From Rhodospirillales bacterium (GTDB lineage: Bacteria > Pseudomonadota > Alphaproteobacteria > Rhodospirillales > Magnetospirillaceae), in NCBI GenBank assembly GCA_019455065.1, contig JACFNC010000021.1, forward strand, positions 1-62,275: DNA of 62,275 bases, in the 5' to 3' direction. The translations under genes were made by a program, and so were the position numbers. Below the pieces are notes generated by a model, which saw only the letters and a list, made by a program, of their open reading frames with translations, had not been told where the DNA came from and made no database searches. Below are positions 10,330 through 18,399 of the stretch, piece by piece (position 1 is the first letter of the stretch; the number at the start of each line of letters is the position of its first letter).

Positions 10330-11282
10330 TGGTCGGGCGGGACGGCAGCGGTTCCACGGCCTGGTGGCGGCTGTTCGGCTGGTGGCGCCCGCTGGCCGGA
10401 ATCGCGGCGGCGATTCTGCTGCTCTACTATCCCATCGGCATGGCATGGGTGCACACCGTCGACGACGACCCGGCCTTCGCGCCGCAAGAGGTGCCGGCCG
10501 GAGGTTCACGCGCCGTGGCCACGGCGGCGGCGCTCATCGACCGAGAAACCAACCAGCATCGCTGGACCGCCAACGACCCCTTCTTCCTTCCCGCGGCGGC
10601 CCTCGACAACATGCCGAACTTCCAGCAGGGCATCATCGGCGCCCTGTCGCGCTTCGCCGTCGAGATGGGCGACCAGATCGGCCGCACGCGCGGCTCCAGC
10701 GCCATCGACCCCGACCTCGACAAGGCGGCCGGACTGCTCAAGTACCCGGGCGACGTCTGGGTGTTCGACCCCTCGACGTCATGGGTGCCGACGGCGTCCT
10801 CGGAAAAGCAGTATCGTGCCGCGGAACGGGCGCTGATATCGTACAACGAGCGACTGGCGGCGGGCAACGCGGTGTTCGAGCGGCGCGCCGACAACCTGCT
10901 CGCCACCCTCGACCGCATCGGCAAGGACCTGGGCTCGATGTCGGCCGTCGTCGACCAGCACATCGCCGAAGGGCGCATCGCCCTGTTCGACGGCCGGGCC
11001 GACGACATCTTCTACGCCAACAAGGGTCGCCTTTACGCCTATCTGCTTCTGCTGCGCGCGCTTGGCGAGGACTTCGCCAACGTGGTGGCGGAGCGCGACC
11101 TCGGCCCCGCCTGGCAGCAGATGCTGCAATCCCTCGACGCCGCGGTCGGCCTCGACCCCTTGGTGGTGATGAACGGGGCGCCCGATGCGCAGGTGGTGCC
11201 CAGTCATCTGGCGGCACAAGGTTTCTATCTTCTGCGGGCGCGGACCCAGATCGGCGAGATCGGCAATATTCTGTTGAAATGA
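10329..11282 (+). CDS. DUF2333 family membrane-anchored protein
   Basis: 317 residues. One N-terminal membrane segment (about residues 22-42, LAGIAAAILLLYYPIGMAWV) is followed by a soluble, probably periplasmic domain rich in helices. Motifs include DRETNQHRWTANDPFFLP and NMPNFQQGIIGALSRFAVEM, which match DUF2333 as I know it. No catalytic motif is evident. It is translationally coupled to trpS by a TGATG overlap, though a functional link to tryptophan charging is not obvious. Function unknown. Confidence 0.8.
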   Translation: MVGRDGSGSTAWWRLFGWWRPLAGIAAAILLLYYPIGMAWVHTVDDDPAFAPQEVPAGGSRAVATAAALIDRETNQHRWTANDPFFLPAAALDNMPNFQQGIIGALSRFAVEMGDQIGRTRGSSAIDPDLDKAAGLLKYPGDVWVFDPSTSWVPTASSEKQYRAAERALISYNERLAAGNAVFERRADNLLATLDRIGKDLGSMSAVVDQHIAEGRIALFDGRADDIFYANKGRLYAYLLLLRALGEDFANVVAERDLGPAWQQMLQSLDAAVGLDPLVVMNGAPDAQVVPSHLAAQGFYLLRARTQIGEIGNILLK

Positions 11283-11414
11283 GCGGCGAGGGACCGGGAG
11301 CTTATTAGAAAAACGCGATGATCATGTAATTCTTCTTGCAATCGCCGACGCTCCGCGCGATACCACCGCAAACGCACGAAAGCCAACAATAATCGAGACC
11401 GTCCGCGGGGGGCC

Positions 11415-12344
11415 ATGCAGATTTACCTGCCCATCGCCGAGATGTCCGTCAACGTGTTCCTCATTCTGGGGATGGGGGGCATGGTCGGGTTCATGTCCGG
11501 GTTGTTCGGAGTCGGCGGGGGCTTCCTGATGACCCCGCTGCTGATGTTCATCGGCGTGCCGCCGGCGGTGGCGGTCGGCACCGAAGCCAATCAGATCGTC
11601 GCCTCGTCGGTGTCCGGCGTTCTCGCCCACTGGAGGCGTGGTAACGTCGACCTCAAGATGGGCGCCATCCTCACCATCGGCGGCTTTTTGGGCTCGTCCT
11701 TTGGCGTCTGGCTGTTCAAGTTTCTGCGCGGCCTCGGGCAGATCGACCTGGTCATCAGCCTGTCCTACGTCATCTTCCTCGGCATCATCGGCACCCTGAT
11801 GCTGATCGAAAGCCTGCAGGCCCTGCGACAAAGCAAGCGTCAGGCGGCGGGAACGATGCCGCGGCGCAAGCTCCACCAGCATACCTGGATCCATGGCCTG
11901 CCGCTGAAGATGCGGTTCCGCCGCTCCAAGCTCTACATCAGCGCCATCCTGCCGGCGGCCATCGGTTTTTTCGTCGGCGTGCTGGCGGCCATCATGGGCG
12001 TCGGCGGCGGCTTCGTGATGGTGCCGGCGATGATCTATCTGCTGGGGATGCCGACGGCGGTCGTGGTGGGCACGTCGCTGTTCCAGATAATCTTCGTCAC
12101 CGCCAACACCACCTTCCTGCAGGCGACCATGAACCAGACCGTCGACGTGGTTCTGGCGCTGTTGCTGTTGTTCGGCGGGGTCATCGGAGCCCAGTTCGGC
12201 GCCAAGGCCGGCACCAAGCTCAAGGGCGAGCAGTTGCGCAGCCTGCTGGCGCTGATGGTGCTGGCGGTGTGCGCAAAACTGCTGTTCGATCTGGTGGCGA
12301 CGCCGTCCGACCTGTTCTCGCTGGGCGCGGGGGGCAAGCACTGA
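11415..12344 (+). CDS. TauE/SafE family sulfite/anion exporter
   Basis: 309 residues. A membrane transporter of the DUF81/TauE family, with the two-fold internal repeat visible as GVGGGFLMTPLLMF near residue 34 and GVGGGFVMVPAMIY in the second half. The cytoplasmic stretch between the halves is basic. Relatives export sulfite, sulfoacetate or organosulfur anions; the substrate cannot be read here. Its stop overlaps the ATG of the Alph_Pro_TM protein (TGATG), and a Usp gene follows. The 132-bp region upstream has TTGCAA (11336-11341) and GATACC 17 bp later, a weak promoter candidate. Confidence 0.88.
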   Translation: MQIYLPIAEMSVNVFLILGMGGMVGFMSGLFGVGGGFLMTPLLMFIGVPPAVAVGTEANQIVASSVSGVLAHWRRGNVDLKMGAILTIGGFLGSSFGVWLFKFLRGLGQIDLVISLSYVIFLGIIGTLMLIESLQALRQSKRQAAGTMPRRKLHQHTWIHGLPLKMRFRRSKLYISAILPAAIGFFVGVLAAIMGVGGGFVMVPAMIYLLGMPTAVVVGTSLFQIIFVTANTTFLQATMNQTVDVVLALLLLFGGVIGAQFGAKAGTKLKGEQLRSLLALMVLAVCAKLLFDLVATPSDLFSLGAGGKH

Positions 12345-13087
12345 TGCGTCGCGGGCCTTTCCTCGTCGCCCTGCTCGCCGCGCTCGCTGCCGTCATCCTG
12401 CCGGCGAAGGCGCAGGAGCCCTTGGTTGCCGATCTGTCGAAGCATCTGGTGGCCATCACCACCGGCTTCGCGGGAACCGACGTGCTGCTGTTCGGTGCCG
12501 TCGACGAGCCCGGCGACGTGGTCGTCGTCGTGCGCGGGCCGGCCCGCGCGGAGATCGTCCGGCGCAAGGAACGCGCCGGCGGCATCTGGGTCAACACCGG
12601 CAGCGCCACCGTCGAGAACGCGCCGATGTTCTACGGGCTGGCGGCGACGCGGCCCCTCGACGAGATCGCCTCGCCGGCGGTGCTCGACCGCCATCAGATC
12701 GGCTTCAGGCATCTCGACCTGCGCATCGTCTCGGAAGACCAGGTTTCCAAGAGCGACTATCGCGACGCCCTGATCCGCCTGAAGAAGCGGCGCAGCCTGT
12801 ACAGCGACGTCGTCTTGCCCATCAATTTCCTCGGGCAGCGGCTGTTCCGCACCGAGATGCACTTTCCGTCCAACGTGCCCGTCGGCACCTACAGCGTCGA
12901 GGTCTACCTGTTCAAGAACGGCGAGGTGGTCAGCGCCCAGACCACGCCGCTGATCATCAGCAAGATCGGAGTGGGCGCCGAGGTATTCGACTTCGCTCAC
13001 CAGCAGGGGCCCATTTACGGTATCATCGCCATCATCTTGGCGGTAAGTGCCGGCTGGCTCGCGGCGACCGCCTTCAGGAAGGGGTAG
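12344..13087 (+). CDS. TIGR02186/Alph_Pro_TM family protein
   Basis: 247 residues. A signal peptide (about residues 1-22, ending LPAKAQ) precedes a beta-rich periplasmic domain (VADLSKHLVAITTGFAGTDV, then GWLAATAFRKG at the end), and a single C-terminal membrane helix (about 220-242) anchors it. This matches the alphaproteobacteria-specific family usually encoded next to a TauE/SafE transporter, as here. It overlaps that gene by four bases, so the two are probably partners; it may present substrate or stabilise the transporter. The biochemical role is unknown. Confidence 0.82.
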   Translation: MRRGPFLVALLAALAAVILPAKAQEPLVADLSKHLVAITTGFAGTDVLLFGAVDEPGDVVVVVRGPARAEIVRRKERAGGIWVNTGSATVENAPMFYGLAATRPLDEIASPAVLDRHQIGFRHLDLRIVSEDQVSKSDYRDALIRLKKRRSLYSDVVLPINFLGQRLFRTEMHFPSNVPVGTYSVEVYLFKNGEVVSAQTTPLIISKIGVGAEVFDFAHQQGPIYGIIAIILAVSAGWLAATAFRKG

Positions 13088-13090
13088 CCG

Positions 13091-13570
13091 ATGAGCGAGA
13101 CGGCGAAAAGCAACCGCGTCTTTCTGGTGGTCGTCGACGATAGCGAAGAGATGCGTGCCGCCCTGCGCTTCGCCTGCCGGCGGGCCCGGAGCACCGGCGG
13201 CCGGGTGGCACTGCTGCGGGTCATCGAGCCGGTGGAGTTCCAGCATTTCGCCTCGGTCGGAAATCTGATGCGCGAGGAGGCCCGCCAGGATGCCGAGCAA
13301 CTCCTCCAGCGGATGGCCACCGAGGTCAACGTGTGTTCCGGCGAGATGCCGGTGCTCTATGTCCGCGAGGGCGAGGCGCGGGACGAGTTGCTGCGCCTGA
13401 TCGAAGAGGAACCTTCGATCTCGATTCTGGTGCTGGCGGCGGGAACCGGGCCCGAGGGTCCGGGCCCCTTGATCTCGTCCCTGATCGGAAAGTATTCCGG
13501 CCGGCTGCGGGTTCCGGTTACCATCGTGCCGGGAACGCTGACCGACGAGGCGATCGCCAGCCTCGCGTGA
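13091..13570 (+). CDS. Universal stress protein, single UspA domain
   Basis: 159 residues. A Rossmann-like Usp fold opening VFLVVVDDSEEMRAALRFA. The C-terminal phosphate-binding region reads AAGTGPEGPGPLISSLIG and ends in a strand VPVTIVPGTL. The G-x2-G motif seen in ATP-binding members is present in an expanded form, so nucleotide binding is possible. It begins four bases after the Alph_Pro_TM gene and closes the transporter operon, suggesting a stress role for this unit. Confidence 0.87.
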   Translation: MSETAKSNRVFLVVVDDSEEMRAALRFACRRARSTGGRVALLRVIEPVEFQHFASVGNLMREEARQDAEQLLQRMATEVNVCSGEMPVLYVREGEARDELLRLIEEEPSISILVLAAGTGPEGPGPLISSLIGKYSGRLRVPVTIVPGTLTDEAIASLA

Positions 13571-13595
13571 ACCCGTTCCGCCGATGATGGCGGTC

Positions 13596-13624
13596 TTGAC
13601 CCGGTCGCGCATCTGCCCCATCTA
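13596..13624 (+). promoter_or_regulatory. Candidate promoter of the NifU-like gene
   Basis: TTGACC, a 17-bp spacer, then CATCTA. The -35 is strong, the -10 weak by E. coli rules. It lies about 50 bp before the ATG, where a promoter is needed after the Usp operon. Confidence 0.32.
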
Positions 13625-13673
13625 GCCCTTTTGGGAAGTCTCGCGGCGAGGCCGCGGATAAAGGAAGGAAAGC

Positions 13674-14219
13674 ATGTTCATCCAGACCGAACCGACGCCG
13701 AACCCCGCCACCCTCAAATTCCTGCCCGGCCGCCAGGTGATGTCTCGCGGCACCGCGGACTTCGCCTCCGCGGAGGCGGCGCGGCGGTCGCCCCTGGCCC
13801 AGCGCCTGTTCGAGGTCGACGGCGTCTGCGGCGTCTTCCTGGGTTCCGACTTCGTGACCGTGGCCAAGACCGACGATCAGGAATGGGCCATTCTCAAGCC
13901 CCAGATCCTCGGCGTGATCATGGAACATTTCACGTCCGGCCAGCCGCTGCTGACCGAAGACGAGGAGGTCGCGGACACCGGCGAGGACAGCGAGGTGGTC
14001 ATGCAGATCAAGGAGCTGCTGGACACGCGCGTTCGCCCCGCCGTGGCCCAGGATGGCGGCGACATCATCTTCCGTGGCTTCGAGGGCGGCGTCGTCTATC
14101 TGCACATGCAGGGTTCCTGCTCGGGTTGTCCCAGCTCGACGGCGACCTTGAAGCACGGCATCGAGAACATGCTGCGCTACTACATCCCCGAGGTGGCGGC
14201 GGTCCAGGCCGTCGATTGA
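13674..14219 (+). CDS. NifU family Fe-S cluster carrier (NfuA-like)
   Basis: 181 residues. An N-terminal Nfu_N domain (MFIQTEPTPNPATLKFLPG) is followed by a NifU C-terminal domain. That domain contains the cluster-binding pair in GSCSGCPSSTATLKHGIE, a CxxC that holds a bridging [4Fe-4S] cluster in the dimer. It delivers clusters to apo-proteins, and the window encodes several likely clients (MiaB, the GlpC-like protein). The ATG at 13674 follows a strong AAGGAAGG site. Confidence 0.95.
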   Translation: MFIQTEPTPNPATLKFLPGRQVMSRGTADFASAEAARRSPLAQRLFEVDGVCGVFLGSDFVTVAKTDDQEWAILKPQILGVIMEHFTSGQPLLTEDEEVADTGEDSEVVMQIKELLDTRVRPAVAQDGGDIIFRGFEGGVVYLHMQGSCSGCPSSTATLKHGIENMLRYYIPEVAAVQAVD

Positions 14220-14288
14220 TCGCCCGCCCCGGCGCGGCTTGCCGGGCGCCGTCCGCGTGGCTATCTTCGCTCCCCCCGAAGGAGTGAC

Positions 14289-14313
14289 CGGCCCATCCCG
14301 TCGGGATGGGCCG
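14289..14313. repeat. 11-bp perfect hairpin before the glucosaminidase gene
   Basis: An inverted repeat with arms CGGCCCATCCC and GGGATGGGCCG around a three-base GTC loop, ending 17 bp before ATG 14331. No T-run follows, so a classical terminator is unlikely; it could act as an mRNA 3' barrier for the NifU-like gene or affect translation of the next one. Confidence 0.55.
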
Positions 14314-14330
14314 CGGCGAACGCAGGGACG

Positions 14331-15296
14331 ATGACTGAAACGAGCAAGCCGCATGGCGGATTCGAAAAGGCCGGTATAGGCGTCCTGTGCGTGGCCGTCG
14401 CGACGCTTTACCTGCTGGCCGCGTTCGCCCCGGCCGCCCCGCGCCTTCCGGCACGGCAGGGGTCGGACGCCACGCCTGTCGCGCTGGTCATGCCCGGGGG
14501 TGACGGCGGCGTCGGCTACAGCGCCCAACTGTTGCACGACGCCTTCGACCGCATCGGCTACCGTCTGGCCGCGGTCGGCGCCGATGGCGAACCCGTCCCC
14601 CGCATACTGCTCGCCAAGATGCCCCGCGACCTCGCCGAGTTTGGCACCGTGGACATGCGAAAGCGCATTTTCCTGCGCATCATGCTGCCGCTGGTGCTCG
14701 AGGTGAACAGCGCCATCCTGCGCGAGCGCAAGAAGTTGTTGGATCTGAAGGCGCGGGCCGAGTACGGGGGCCTGGGGGCCGCCGACCGCGATTGGCTCGA
14801 CCGGTTGGCCGACAACTACGGCCTTGCCGATCCCGACATTGCCGTGTTGCTGAACCGGGTCGACGTGGTGCCGGTCTCGCTCGCCCTGGCCCAGGCCGCC
14901 GAGGAGAGCGGCTGGGGCACCTCGCGCTTCACCCGCGAGGGAAACGCGCTGTTCGGGCAGTGGACGTTCTCGGGCAGCGGTCTGGTTCCGCGCCGGGCCG
15001 AGGACGCGCCGTATCGGGTGCGCGCTTTTTCCACCCTGGCCGAGGCTGTGCGTGCCTACAGCCACAATCTGAACACTCACCGCGCCTATGACGAGTTCCG
15101 CCGCAAGCGCGCGGCCATGCGCGCCGCCGCCGTGCCGTTGGACGGCTACGCGCTGGCGGGAACGCTGCGCCAGTACTCCGAGCGCCGCGAGGAATACGTC
15201 CGGTCCCTGCGCAGCATCATCGTCGCCAATGACCTGCAGGCCCTGGACATGGCCCGGCTGGCCGGGCAGGACGCCGGCTACGGGACGAAGTACTGA
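14331..15296 (+). CDS. Bax-type glucosaminidase domain protein (GH73-like)
   Basis: 321 residues. One N-terminal membrane helix or uncleaved signal (about residues 15-33) leads to a C-terminal mannosyl-glycoprotein endo-beta-N-acetylglucosaminidase-like domain. The hallmark AQAAEESGWGTSRFTREGNAL, with the catalytic Glu in ESGWG, is at about residues 190-210, and LNTHRAYDEFR follows. It probably cuts glycan strands of peptidoglycan in the periplasm. It converges on, and overlaps by 19 bp, the polysaccharide deacetylase gene, so the two wall-active genes end on each other. Confidence 0.85.
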   Translation: MTETSKPHGGFEKAGIGVLCVAVATLYLLAAFAPAAPRLPARQGSDATPVALVMPGGDGGVGYSAQLLHDAFDRIGYRLAAVGADGEPVPRILLAKMPRDLAEFGTVDMRKRIFLRIMLPLVLEVNSAILRERKKLLDLKARAEYGGLGAADRDWLDRLADNYGLADPDIAVLLNRVDVVPVSLALAQAAEESGWGTSRFTREGNALFGQWTFSGSGLVPRRAEDAPYRVRAFSTLAEAVRAYSHNLNTHRAYDEFRRKRAAMRAAAVPLDGYALAGTLRQYSERREEYVRSLRSIIVANDLQALDMARLAGQDAGYGTKY

Positions 15297-16285
15297 TAGC
15301 CGAACCAGCGCCAACCCTGCCGGTCGGGGAGCGTGCAGTTGATGCGGCCGCGCCCCGGCGGGAAGGGCAGCGACGTGCGCGCCTCGATCCGCCGGCCCAG
15401 GCGCTGGACCTGCATGCGCCCCGTATGGGAGGCGAAGCAGGAGATGCGGTCGAGATTCTCGATCCCCGGCAGCACCGTGAACCCGAAGGGCGGAGGATTG
15501 ACGGTCAGGCGGGGATCGGCGGGCGTAAGGTCGGCGACCGGCAGCGGCAGCGCCCGGGCCACCGTCCGGAAGCGCTCCAGGTCGCCATAGGTTTCGTTCA
15601 ATGGGAAGCGCGGCAGATAACGCAAGTCGGCGCCGGCGAACATGACTCCGGAATGCTGGCCGAAGGCGACCTCGATGCCGGTCTGGCGCGCCTCGTCCAT
15701 GGCCTGGAGGCTGGCCTCGCCATAGGGCCAGGCGAACATCGTTGGCAATTCGCCCAGCTCCTCGTAAAGCCGCCGCGCGGAGCGCTCGAGGTCGGCGGCG
15801 ACGGCCGCCGGACTGGCCGCCGCCATGTGCAGATGGGCCCCGCCCTGGCTGGCGATGGTCACTCCGGCCGCCGCGAGCTCGCGAATCTCGTCCCAGGTCA
15901 TGTGGTCGGGCAGGCGCTGATCGATCTCGTCGGTCGACACAAACAGGGTGAAGGGAAGCCCCGCCGACCGCAGGCGCGGCCACGCCTCGCGATAGACCGA
16001 CTTCCACGCGTCGTCGATGGTGATCGCCACGGTCCGCTCCGGCAACGACCGGCCCGAGCGCAGCGCGGCGACGATCTCGGGCAGCGGCAGAACCACGTAG
16101 TCGCCGCCGGTCAGCTCGGCGATATGGGCCTCGAACTGGTCGAGCCGGATGTTGGTCGACGGATGGGCGTTTTCGCCGAAACGATGATACATCACGGCCA
16201 CCGCCGCATCGGCCGCCACCGCGGCCGTGGCCCAGGCGATCAGGACCACGACGGCCGCCAAGGCCTGTCTCAGAAACGCGATCAA
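15278..16285 (-). CDS. Secreted polysaccharide deacetylase family protein
   Basis: 335 residues from TTG at 16285, chosen because GGGGGAGGAAC directly precedes it. A signal peptide (about residues 1-26, FLRQALAAVVVLIAWATAAVA) leads into a NodB/CE4-like domain: AVMYHRFGENAHPSTNI, then TIDDAWKSVY with the metal-binding Asp pair, then FVSTDEI, and ASQGGAHLHMA. Such proteins remove acetyl groups from wall or exopolysaccharide sugars. TTG overlaps the TGA of the dipeptidase gene (TTGA), so the two are co-translated. About 100 C-terminal residues form an extra domain of unknown role. Confidence 0.85.
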   Translation of the reverse strand: MIAFLRQALAAVVVLIAWATAAVAADAAVAVMYHRFGENAHPSTNIRLDQFEAHIAELTGGDYVVLPLPEIVAALRSGRSLPERTVAITIDDAWKSVYREAWPRLRSAGLPFTLFVSTDEIDQRLPDHMTWDEIRELAAAGVTIASQGGAHLHMAAASPAAVAADLERSARRLYEELGELPTMFAWPYGEASLQAMDEARQTGIEVAFGQHSGVMFAGADLRYLPRFPLNETYGDLERFRTVARALPLPVADLTPADPRLTVNPPPFGFTVLPGIENLDRISCFASHTGRMQVQRLGRRIEARTSLPFPPGRGRINCTLPDRQGWRWFGYQYFVP

Positions 16286-16875
16286 GTTCCTCCCCCTTGC
16301 GCACCCGCCCGGTCGTTCGACGCGCCCATCATGCGGCCGCCGGTGGCGTCGTCGTCGAGCACCGGATAGCGGCGCGGCTCGAACATCTGGTAATGCCACC
16401 ATTCATTGCGGTAGAAATCCCAGCCTGCGGCCGTCATGAGGCCGAGCAGGAGCAGCCGGTTGCGCTGCGCGGTGGGCGGAATGTCCGTATTCCCGTGATG
16501 GGATAGCGGCGTGAAGGCGTCGAAGGCCGTACCCATGTCGAGCGGCCGGCCGTCGGAGCCGGTCAGCGTCAGGTCGACCGCCACCCCCCGGGAGTGGGGC
16601 GAGCCGCGCCGGGGGTCGGCGAGGAACTCGGGGTCGGGCGTGTGAGCCCACAAGGCCCATTGCGCCTCGCTCGGCCGGAAGGCGTCGTAGACGCACAGGC
16701 GCAGGCCGAGGGGGCGCGCCAGTTCGGCGGCCCGGTCCAGCAGTCGCGCGGCATCGGCGTGCAGGAAGCAGAGCGGCCGGCGATACACCGGCTGCCCGGT
16801 GAAATTGTCGGAGGTGGCGTAGGCGAGCGCGATGTCCACGTCGAATTCGGAAACGGTGATCGGAACCAGACCCAT
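16282..16875 (-). CDS. D-Ala-D-Ala dipeptidase, VanX/DdpX family
   Basis: 197 residues, the normal length for VanX/DdpX. Zinc ligands and catalytic residues are visible: SPHSRGVAVDLTL (SxHxxGxAxD) and EWWHY (ExxH with catalytic Glu). The family hydrolyses D-alanyl-D-alanine; without van genes around it, a housekeeping role in wall-peptide recycling is likelier than glycopeptide resistance. It is the first gene of a two-gene operon with the deacetylase and diverges from tsaB across 75 bp. Confidence 0.9.
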   Translation of the reverse strand: MGLVPITVSEFDVDIALAYATSDNFTGQPVYRRPLCFLHADAARLLDRAAELARPLGLRLCVYDAFRPSEAQWALWAHTPDPEFLADPRRGSPHSRGVAVDLTLTGSDGRPLDMGTAFDAFTPLSHHGNTDIPPTAQRNRLLLLGLMTAAGWDFYRNEWWHYQMFEPRRYPVLDDDATGGRMMGASNDRAGAQGGGT

Positions 16876-16950
16876 GTGTGGAAGCGCCTGTCGTCTGTCG
16901 GTTTGCCGCCAGTATAGCGGGGCGCTCGTCAAGGCGACAGGGTGGGCGCC

Positions 16951-17616
16951 ATGATCGTCCTCGGCATCGACAGCAGCACGTCGGGATGCTCCGCGGCGTT
17001 GTGGGCCGGCGGTCGAGTTCTGGCGCGGCGCCTCGAACTGATGGCCCGCGGGCAGGCCGAAGCGCTGATGCCGATGATCGCGGCCGTGATGGACGAGGCC
17101 AAGCTTTCCTATCGCGAGTTGGCCCTCATCGCGGTGACGGTGGGACCGGGGACGTTCACCGGCATCCGCATCGGCCTGGCGGCGGCTCGCGGTATCGGGC
17201 TCGCGGCCCGACTGCCGGTGGCGGGCGTCGTTACGACCGAGGCGCTGGCCCATGCCGTGCCGGCCGCGGAACGGACCGGCCGAACCGTCCTCGCCGCCGT
17301 CGACGCGAAACGCGCCGAACTGTTCGCCCAGATATTCGGACCAAGCCTCGAGGCGCTGGGGCCGCCGGCGGCCCGCCTGCCCGAAACGATCGCCGCCGCT
17401 GTTCCTCAGGCGCTGACCATCGTGGGCGACGGAGGCGCGCGGCTGGCGCCCCTGCTCCCGGGGGCCGTTCTCTCGTCGGCGCCGCCGGTGCCGGATGCCG
17501 CGGTGGTGGCGGCGCTGGCGGCCGCGCGGTGGCGTGACGGGACGGCTTTGCCCCCTGCACCCCTTTACCTTCGGGCTCCGGACGTCACGCTGCCGGCGAC
17601 CGGGGCGCCCGCGTGA
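16951..17616 (+). CDS. tsaB: tRNA threonylcarbamoyladenosine protein TsaB
   Basis: 221 residues. An ASKHA-fold partner of TsaD in making t6A37 in ANN-decoding tRNAs. Motifs: VLGIDSSTSGCSAAL at the N-terminus, TVGPGTFTGIRIGLAAARG, and VDAKRAELFAQIF. ATG at 16951 is chosen over an in-frame GTG at 16942, since the conserved strand starts at MIVLGID. Followed by rimI with a GTGA overlap, a widespread pairing. Confidence 0.95.
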   Translation: MIVLGIDSSTSGCSAALWAGGRVLARRLELMARGQAEALMPMIAAVMDEAKLSYRELALIAVTVGPGTFTGIRIGLAAARGIGLAARLPVAGVVTTEALAHAVPAAERTGRTVLAAVDAKRAELFAQIFGPSLEALGPPAARLPETIAAAVPQALTIVGDGGARLAPLLPGAVLSSAPPVPDAAVVAALAAARWRDGTALPPAPLYLRAPDVTLPATGAPA

Positions 17617-18056
17617 CGGTGACGCTGGCGCCCGTCTCGGCGGCGCATGCCGGGCTTCTCGCCGCGCTCCACGCGCGATGTTTCCGGGAGGCGTGGAGCG
17701 AAGGGGCGATGGCCGGCCTGTTATCCCTGCCGACGACCTTCGGCTTCGTCGCGGTTCGCGCCGACGAGCCTTGCGGTTTCGTCCTCGCCAGCCTGGCCGG
17801 CGGGGAGTCCGAGATCCTCAGCATCGCCGTCGTGCCGGCGCGGCGTGGGAGCGGCATCGGCACCGTGCTGCTGGCCGCGGCCGTGGAAACGGCGCGGGCA
17901 GCCGGTGCCGACCGCATGTTCCTGGAGGTGGCGGCCGACGATCCGGCCGCGCTGGCCCTGTACCGAGCCGGAGGTTTCGCCCCGGCGGGGCGGCGGGCGA
18001 ATTACTATGGGAGCGGCGTCGACGCCCTGCTCATGAGCCGGCGCCTGGAGGCCTAG
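17613..18056 (+). CDS. rimI: Ribosomal protein S18-alanine N-acetyltransferase (RimI-like GNAT)
   Basis: 147 residues. GNAT fold with the acetyl-CoA loop VVPARRGSGIGTVLL and the C-terminal ALYRAGGFAPAGRRANYY typical of RimI. It acetylates the N-terminus of S18. GTG at 17613 overlaps the tsaB TGA. Its TAG overlaps by three bases the stop of the opposing tusA-like gene. Confidence 0.92.
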   Translation: MTVTLAPVSAAHAGLLAALHARCFREAWSEGAMAGLLSLPTTFGFVAVRADEPCGFVLASLAGGESEILSIAVVPARRGSGIGTVLLAAAVETARAAGADRMFLEVAADDPAALALYRAGGFAPAGRRANYYGSGVDALLMSRRLEA

Positions 18057-18316
18057 GCCTTGCGGAGGCGCAGCCGGTGGACACCGTCCTCCGGTTGGCC
18101 CGGTTCGGGCTGCAAGCTGAGGACGAGGTGGCCAAGCTCGCGCACCGATCGCGGCACGTTGGCGAGAGGCTCCGCACCGCGCAGACGTACTTCGCAGACT
18201 TCCCCCGAGGCCATCTTTTCAATCAGCAACTTGGTCTTGACGAAGGTGAGAGGGCAAACCTCGCCTGTGATATCGAGGTAGTAGTTTGCGTCGTCAGTCA
18301 ATGCGCTCGTCGTCAT
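18053..18316 (-). CDS. TusA/SirA-like sulfur carrier protein, CPxT variant
   Basis: 87 residues. A two-layer alpha/beta TusA fold. Cys21 sits in GEVCPLTFVKTK, where TusA proper has CPxP; here the second Pro is Thr24. The cysteine that carries persulfide is kept. I have seen CPMT/CPLT forms as common in alphaproteobacteria, so this is probably a functional subfamily, with sulfur transfer or redox signalling as likely roles. It faces rimI tail to tail with overlapping stops, and diverges from mucR. Confidence 0.85.
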   Translation of the reverse strand: MTTSALTDDANYYLDITGEVCPLTFVKTKLLIEKMASGEVCEVRLRGAEPLANVPRSVRELGHLVLSLQPEPGQPEDGVHRLRLRKA

Positions 18317-18336
18317 TTGTTTTTCCGGAATGGTTA

Positions 18337-18365
18337 TTGCTAACAGCCTTCGAACAAATTATATA
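18337..18365 (+). promoter_or_regulatory. Candidate promoter of mucR
   Basis: TTGCTA, a 17-bp spacer, then TATATA, in an AT-rich island between the divergent tusA-like and mucR genes. It predicts a leader of about 28 bases containing GGATGGAG. MucR proteins commonly bind AT-rich DNA and repress themselves, so the island is also a candidate operator. Confidence 0.45.
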
Positions 18366-18399
18366 GCGCCTAGCCGTTGTAATGGAGGATGGAGTTTTG

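Noticed and set aside
13518-16304. A long minus-strand open frame over the NifU-like and glucosaminidase genes
   Set aside because: Out of frame with the deacetylase and antisense to two good genes; Arg/Gly/Ala-rich without motifs.
16282-16875. Vancomycin resistance (vanX)
   Set aside because: No vanH, vanA or vanR/S genes nearby, and the organism is Gram-negative; a recycling dipeptidase is the simpler reading.
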